A stretch of DNA of 64,000 bases from Ptychodera flava (Eukaryota > Hemichordata > Enteropneusta > Ptychoderidae), in assembly GCF_041260155.1 (NCBI RefSeq), contig NW_027248377.1:156501-220500 (forward strand). The letters are read 5' to 3'. Numbering within the stretch: the first letter of the stretch is position 1; each line of letters opens with the position of its first letter. The position numbers and the translations under genes were made by a program. Below are positions 57,491 to 64,000 of the stretch, piece after piece. Under the pieces are notes generated by a model. The model ran no database searches. It saw nothing but the letters and a program-made list of their open reading frames with translations, and was not told the DNA's origin.

Positions 57491-59240
57491 CGAAAAAGTT
57501 GTGAAAGAAATCGGCAAAACATATGTTGTAGGAGACCACTCAATCAAGTACACTAACAGAATATATGATGTGATACGAACATGTTAAATATTGAATCAAA
57601 ACGGTACCACAGTTACTCTACCCCACTGTGGTGTAGAGTAACCATGACTGTACTCAGCATTTATGCTATCTGGTGTGTTTGTGTGATAGTCACAGACTAG
57701 AGCCAGGAAGTTAGCAAATAAATATCCCAAAAGAATTCTGTGGTTGCATTACCAGAAACATAATCAATACTGTTGTGTTGGAACATTTCATATGTGATGC
57801 TACATTCATTGAATCTCCAAAAACCACAAGTTGTATAAGCCTGTTGGTCCACAAGACTTGTAACACTTCTAAATCAACTGGCGTGATCACCAAATAAATT
57901 ATAAATCCACTGAGATCACAGAAATTGCTCAGGAATCACTGTGCTCACCGAAGTAGAGTCTAATCTCATATAAAGGACTCTCTTTTCAAATCCCATATTT
58001 CCTGAAGTCATTAAATAGATTAGTGGTGCATAATGTATTTTCTTGTATATCTCTGGTTAGCATGTATTTTTCAAAAAACCATGCTATCAATCTGAACGAT
58101 GCTTTGTGAACCTTCAGGCAAATGCCAGGCTTTAGTCACAAAGTTGTTGATATAATCAAGCAATCAAAATTTTTGGAAACATGTAGAGAATATTCAGATG
58201 TTTATTTACCAGACTAATTACATATTCTATACATTTCATACGTATACAATACTCTGTACACCCTGCTTGAGAAGAAACATATTTCCTGTCACCATGAGTT
58301 TATCACACTTGTCCAGTGCTCTATGTAGTCATTATCTAAATATTGTAGCATTTATATGCGGTGTCTTGTCTTAAAGGAAGAAATATTATTCTGAACAAAG
58401 GATAATGACATCTACACTGAAATTAAGTCAGCAATTTTCTGTAGATGGTGCAGTCACTGTAAAATGGGTAGTTGTCATTTCCTTGCATTGGATTTTTGTG
58501 TGCACACATTGTGCATTAAAAATATAATTACTTTTGACAAATTTGATATTATGAATCACCTTGCCTTATACACACAGTACTAAGATTTGCTTTTCAGCAA
58601 ACAGTATGAAGTTCAAATTCCTTAAAATCTGACTCAATTTTAGACCTCTTGTAAACTCTTTGATTGTTTTTGTGAAAACTTTGCCCTCTACATATTGAAA
58701 TTTAAGCCTGTTCAATGATCAAACATGTAAATACAGGCAGAATATATCAGTAGATTTATGGAAAGATCTCATGAGAGTAATGTTCAATTAAGAAGCAATT
58801 CTGTTGATATGCAGCGTTCCCCATATTAACAATAGGAACATTTGACATATATGTATGCATGAAAGTAGTGTACACATCACAATGATAGATGGTTTGCAGT
58901 TGCAGGGAGTACTGGAAAGATGTTAAAAGTTTAAACTCATACAACGTCTACCATGAATTTAATACAGTGCTTACTGTGTGTTTGAAGTATGTCAGAATTC
59001 AATATTGTTTTTAAAACTGTAATAAAATGAGATATTTTACTTCTGTCGATGAAACAGTATATATTTTATACTTATCAATCATTGTTTTTACAAAACTTGC
59101 ACTGTGAGTGGCACTTTCCATAATAAATGTAGTGAATTTACTACAAATTGCGGATTTACTCTCTATGTTTAGTCTAAGATAATTTTCGTATATGTATAGT
59201 GTTACTGTGTTGAGAGAAAATTCAAAAGCCTAATTAATAT
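57491..59240. other. Intergenic sequence, little recognised
   Basis: AT-rich. The only structure seen is a 10-bp-stem hairpin (GTTACTCTAC...GTAGAGTAAC, about 57611-57641). No gene was recognised. Confidence 0.5.
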
Positions 59241-59269
59241 AGGTGATATGCAATATTTGCATCACAAAA

Positions 59270-59530
59270 ATATATAGAATACTATGGTATATAGAATGGT
59301 GTGGGTATATGGAATACTATGGGTATATAGAATGCTGTGGGTATATGGAATACTATGGGTATATAGGAGGTTGTGGGTATATGGAATACTATGGGTATAT
59401 AGAATGCTGTGGGTATATAGAATACTGTGGGTACTGGGGTATATAGAATACTATGGGTATATAGAATGCTGTGGGTATAAAGAATACTATGGGTAGAAGG
59501 TTGTGGGTATATGGAATACTGTGGGTATGT
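59270..59530. repeat. 18-bp minisatellite with 36-bp higher-order pattern
   Basis: About thirteen units of GGGTATAT(A/G)GAAT(A/G)CT(A/G)T occur. ATACTAT and ATGCTGT variants tend to alternate, giving a 36-bp super-unit. Because 18 is a multiple of 3, all frames stay open, so the ORFs here are artefacts of the repeat. Confidence 0.92.
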
Positions 59531-59780
59531 ATCATGCAATGAATAAACATTTGACAAGGAGTCTCTTTAATTTTATCAGCTAATATGCACATATAATTGA
59601 TGCAACAAGACGGTATGATTGACCTCACTGCTTGCTCAGACATTTGATGGATTGATGTTTAAGTACTCTGAAAATAAGAAATAAACAGGTTTATTTTCTT
59701 TTTACAATCCTAGGCCTCTTTACTGCAGATAAATGGAATGTTTCATAGTCTCCTTCTTTTCAATGTGGTAGTATTTTATT

Positions 59781-60888
59781 AGTCCCCACGGACACCGTCC
59801 GGGGGGACTTATAGGTTTGGTCATGTCCGTGCGTGTGTGCGTCCATCCGTGCGTCCGTCCGTTCACGCAGATATCTCTGAGATGCCTGGAGCGATTTCAT
59901 TCAAACTTGGTACAAGGATTACTTCATATGTCATACAGATGCACGTCAATTTGTTTTGTGATACGATCCAATATGGCCGCCAGGCGGCCATTTTATTACG
60001 ATTTTTTCATGTACAGAGCCATAACTCAGGCATGTTCCAACCGATTTTATTCAAAGTTGGTACAAGGACATCGACCAATGTCATAGATATGCACGTCAAT
60101 TTGTTTTGTGATACGATCCAATATGGCCGCCAGGCGGCCATTTTATTACGATTTTTTCATGTACAGAGCCATTACTCAGGCATGTTTCGACCGATTTTAT
60201 TCAGAGTTGGTTCAAGGACATTGGCCAATGTCATAGATATGCTCGTCAATTTGTTTTGTGATACGATCCAATATGGCCGCCAGGCGGCCATTTTATTTAC
60301 GATTTTTTCATGTAAAGAGCCATTATTCAGGCACGTTTCAGCCGATTTTATTCAAAGTTGGTACAAGCTTATTGACAAATGTCATAGCTGTGCACGGCAA
60401 TTTGTTTTGTGATACGATCCAAAATGGCTGCTGTGCGGCCATTTTATTACGATTTTTTCATGTACAGAGCCATAACTCAGGCATATCTCACCCGATTTTA
60501 TTCAAAGTTGGTACAAGGACATTGACCTATGTCATACATATGCACGTCAATCTGTTTTGTGATACTATCCAATATGGCCGCCAGGCGGCCATTTTATTAC
60601 GATTTTTTCATGTACAGAGCCATTACTCAGGCATATCTCAACCGATTTTATTCAAAGTTGGCACAAGGACATTGACTATGTCATAGCTATGCACATCAAT
60701 TTGTTTTGTGATGCAATCCAATATGGCCACTGTGCGACCATTTTGAACCATAACTCAGACATGTATCAAGCGAATTCTTCAAAAGTATTTTTATCACAGA
60801 CCTAATGAAGAGGACTCTATCCTCTCTGAGGACCTGTAATCAAAATACCCATTAACAAGTGGGGACTGTGTCATCAACGATGACTTGT
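59781..60888 (+). mobile_element. Family-A tandem-repeat (HINE-like) element, second copy
   Basis: It has the same ends as 13167-14161 (AGTCCCCACGG hairpin ... GTCATCAACGATGAC hairpin, TTGT) and is flanked by T on both sides. Six 150-bp repeats are present, with anchors at 59941, 60091, 60241, 60392, 60542 and 60691; the last is slightly truncated. Long open frames across it reflect the 150-bp period. Confidence 0.87.
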
Positions 60889-61905
60889 TGTTTGAAAGAA
60901 TTGTTTAAACAATTGATACGATTGTCTAGATCTTCATGATATATATTGAAATTACTTGATGTTGTCCTGTTGTCACTTTGTCACTCAAGATTTCCAAATT
61001 TATGTACTTTTATTTCTTTTTTAGACAGTCTTACATTTATTTTATTGAAAAAACAATGTATGTAGTTCTCAGTATTGTTACAGTTTGTTTTTTCTCTGCC
61101 TGCTACCGGTATGTAGCTCTGTGACATTTATCCTAGTCATTGCATCTTTGTAGGACTTTAGACTTTAATACCCTCTTGTACCTTTTTGTAAGGTTTGACT
61201 TACAGTGCTCAGAAGACAAAATCACAATTGTTAATAAAAGATTAAAATTATCTGTTGTCAATATTATGATTTGATGTGTGTGCCCAGTGTTGCTCTCTAT
61301 GATGTTGTCATGAATGCATATTATCAGTGACTAGGATTACTACTTAGCAATTTCAACAGGTGTGCCAAAATATGAAAAAAATAGTAAAATTCAGTGAAAA
61401 TGGTACCGTAGTTGTATAATAAACTGGAGCTGCTGTGTTTACCAAAACCTCTGTAGTAAAGATGTTGAATTATGATGCATCCTTAGCAAAGCAGAATATT
61501 ATGGTTCTCATGCAAATGTCTTCAAAGTTTAGTACACTGAAAAGTAACTGAATGGAGACAATTTTCAGGCATCGATGAGAGTATTGAGAGGCTGTGAGAG
61601 ATCTTCCAATTGCTAACTTAAGGTTACAAAGAGCCCCCTCCCCATGAATTCTTCCCAAAGTTTGAAAAGGATTGATGGCAAATGATTTTATATTCTATTA
61701 TTACCTTTTATATTTGGCCAAATTTTAGTCAAACCTTTGTTTCATTAAGCAAACCTACCTGTAAGTTAGGGTAGGCACTTGTTATCACCAATGTTACAAC
61801 GCAAAACCATAAAATCACATCTGAAAAGATCCGATTGTCGGAAATATACACAATGCATTTTAATTTCTATCCGAGGCATGTAGCCCAAATCCAGCAAATG
61901 ATGCT
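60889..61905. other. Intergenic sequence without recognised features
   Basis: AT-rich, with no gene or element ends seen. Confidence 0.5.
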
Positions 61906-61911
61906 TATTAA

Positions 61912-62375
61912 GTAATAAATTTGCATATCTAATGACCTTTACCTATCAGTGAAATTTAACTGGAATGACTTAGTAAAAGTTGAGGAAACAGTCTGTATAT
62001 TGGTGAAAAAATGTATTAGTGAAAGACATGCAGCATTATCGCCTCAGCTAATTTATGATTTGCATAATAGATTAGCGTTCACATTTTGGCATGTAGAACT
62101 TGAAGGATGTGACCGAAGACAATTAATTAACTTGCTACCTAAAGTGATAATCTAATGACATGACAGCAATGAAAGAAATTTAGCATTTTCATTTCAGCTA
62201 ATTATTAATTTGAAAACTCAAAAATGTTTTTCAATTGAAACTATTCATGTTGATTATATCAATTTTACTGAAGTTACAAATTCGTGGCAATAATGTCAGA
62301 GAAAAGTGCTGCTTTTCAGACACGTGTGACACATATATACTGAAACACGAGAGCACGTTCAGTGCATATATGGTT
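61912..62375 (+). mobile_element. 3' part of a family-B element, 5'-truncated and diverged
   Basis: Two to three units of the TTTGCATATCTAATGACCTT repeat are followed by AAACACGAGAGCACGTTCAG and TATATGGTT. These align with the 3' end of the element at 46302-48838 (AAACACGTGAGC...CTGGTT). The hairpin and microsatellite end is missing. Confidence 0.65.
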
Positions 62376-62924
62376 ACATTGATTACTCACTAAACCAGCA
62401 CTTTCGGTATGGATACCAATGTCCATTCCTACTGAAGGGAAAAGTACGAAAGTCAGAATCTTTTTTATGATATCTTTGATATTTCTAAATAAAGACATGT
62501 GTTTTCTGTCAATGCTCTACTCTTCCTTTACTCATGGAGGCAGGATAGGAGCACTGGAGTTGGGACCTCAATGCATTTTGTAATATGGATTGACGCTAAA
62601 ATAGCACCTTTGGTATCGGTTAATTGCTAAAATAGCACTTTAGGTAATTAATTGCAACCCTTGTTGCTTGACTACGCACTTTTGATAGTCCATAAACACT
62701 GCCTTGTGATCTACGTGTTGACTTTGTCAGAGGAATAAATCAGTCGGTCAACATATGTCACCATATCAATTTCACATGACACTTCATCATTAAGTCGCGA
62801 TCATGACGATGATTTGCTGATTTGTTTACATGATAAGGTCAAAATAGCAACATAGTAAACCATGGAAGTACAAGCGAGACGGGTGAAGGAGGAGGAGACT
62901 GTTGATAGAAAATAAATGCCGTTA

Positions 62925-63056
62925 AACACGATTGGAACTAATTTGGGATAATTGATTCTTTGTATTTTTTAAATTCTGAAAAGTGTCAGGTGCCCTATAG
63001 CTGAATGTTGCAATATTACAAATTACTCATAAAAACAAATTAGTTCCAATCGTGTT
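62925..63056. mobile_element. MITE, copy 2
   Basis: AACACGATTGGAACTAATTT at the left is mirrored by AAATTAGTTCCAATCGTGTT at the right. GTTA flanks both ends (62921-62924 and 63057-63060). It is 132 bp, shorter than copy 1 because inner sequence is missing. The duplicated 4 bp differ from those of copy 1, which supports independent transposition. Confidence 0.88.
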
Positions 63057-63616
63057 GTTATTGGAATACCACGGATATTATCAAAAAGATGCCCGACTTT
63101 AAAGTCGTACTTTTCCGTATATCACTAACAACCCGAACACTTAATGACGTACTGCGATTTGCATTTTGACAAGGTACCATCATGTAACAAACACCGAATT
63201 CAACCCTGATTTATACGTATTAATACCGTGCAATCATGTACAGTTTGGTAAACAGAGAGGGGTTTCGCACATTTTGAATAAATAGTCCAAAGTTTAATAC
63301 CATAGTACTGGGTCGCTCATGTTTATTAACATTATGTTTGTTTGTATTGAGCAATGATGTATGGCCAGTATTTAATGACGATGTGAGCTCAACTTGGCTA
63401 TCACCCTTGCCCTGCCTTTACTTGCGTAATGGGTCAATTAGAGTCCCGGTGAGTTACTCAATAAGCAGGGTTTTATTTTCTATGTTGTGGAAAGCCCATT
63501 TAAATACAGTCGAACACTCTGATTTGCAACGCTGGCAAAACAGCTCTCACTGCAATGGATGTGACATTCTTTCCGTGACCTCAATAACAACATCAACAAA
63601 ATCACAATTTGCAACG

Positions 63617-63727
63617 ATGGGGGAAATACCAAGCACGAGAAGAAATGCCATTATGGTGTTCCTGTGTGTCGCTAAATATTTCCTGAAGACGAGTTACTCT
63701 ATAATCTCCCCATTTTACCCGTCAGTG
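63617..63727 (+). CDS. First coding exon of a probable MFS transporter (SLC18B1-like), continues beyond the window
   Basis: ATG at 63617 in a fair context (ACGATGG) opens 37 codons ending at a strong donor, GTAAGT (63728). The peptide begins MGEIPSTRRNAIMVF and continues as a hydrophobic helix, LCVAKYFLKTSYSIISPFYP. A first membrane helix leading into 'SYSxxxPFxP' is typical of vesicular-amine-transporter-like MFS proteins such as SLC18B1. The frame is open upstream to 63338, so an earlier start cannot be excluded. Only one exon is visible; the assignment rests on one helix. Confidence 0.45.
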
Positions 63728-64000
63728 GTAAGTACTTTCGTTCCTAAAAGTGTTCTGCATTTTCACTGCTGATATTGTAATGTACGGTACATGCTACACC
63801 CTTTTCATCGTAACTTTAAAGGCATTCATCGATGAAAACCTGTGAGGGGAAGTGTCAACGATAAAAAAAACCGACGATAAAATTCAATAGGTTAGGGCAT
63901 TTGTAATATGTATAAGTGTTAAATCTGTGTAGCAGGTACTAGTTGCATAAGACGGCATGACATTTATATACACTAAAATAAACATACCTGCATCATTACT

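Noticed and set aside
59243..59643. Several open frames on both strands rich in Tyr/Ile/Pro
   Set aside because: They are translations of an 18-bp minisatellite, open in every frame by arithmetic.

Overview
This window is intronic and intergenic DNA from an animal genome. It is AT-rich, with canonical GT-AG introns and very short exons, and it holds tRNA-derived SINE-like sequence, LINE fragments, MITEs and an LTR retrotransposon. That retrotransposon is of the Gmr1 type (Ty3/gypsy-like domains with integrase placed before reverse transcriptase), a lineage known mainly from deuterostomes. Together with the kinds of tandem-repeat elements present, this suggests a marine invertebrate deuterostome (hemichordate, cephalochordate or echinoderm). 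The species cannot be fixed from the sequence.

Genes. One plus-strand gene appears to run from about 6.1 kb to 54.5 kb. Its 3' half is convincing: exons at 50424, 51096, 52171, 53799, 54146 and 54458 join in compatible phases and encode a charged coiled coil. Upstream lies a series of very small exons (21 nt, one of 30 nt), all bounded by phase-1 introns and rich in Lys/Glu codons. Neighbouring pairs sit in visibly duplicated intron DNA, so this part of the protein grew by tandem duplication of heptad-sized exons. I do not recognise the family. At the right edge a first coding exon (63617-63727) resembles the start of an MFS transporter of the SLC18B1 kind.

Mobile DNA fills most of the window. 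From left to right: the end of a tandem-repeat element (1-242), a LINE 3' fragment (448-965), a 3.3-kb TTAA-flanked inverted-repeat element (1550-4836), a SINE, the Gmr1-like element (11518-17902) with another element nested in its gag, a 20-bp-TSD LINE insertion (18331-18947), and a 16.76-kb insertion bounded by perfect 25-bp inverted repeats and TA (21660-38415) that is itself a mosaic of nested repeats. Then come tandem duplications carrying exons, a 4.3-kb DNA transposon (45211-49517) with a nested satellite-bearing element, two copies of a MITE with 4-bp TSDs, and further tandem-repeat elements to 62.4 kb.

The most notable points are these. (1) The 16.76-kb insertion is dated relative to a paralogous empty site preserved at 40.25 kb. 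(2) Three sequence-unrelated repeat families, called A, B and C here, share one architecture: inverted or hairpin 5' end, tetranucleotide-like microsatellite, a related ~45-bp block, usually long tandem repeats, and an inverted end followed in A and C by a 3' hairpin. All three insert between T and T without target duplication, the signature of Helentron-associated elements (HINE/DINE-1/pearl-like). Insertion is supported by three independent uninterrupted sequences. (3) The integrase-first LTR element has lost its RT core.
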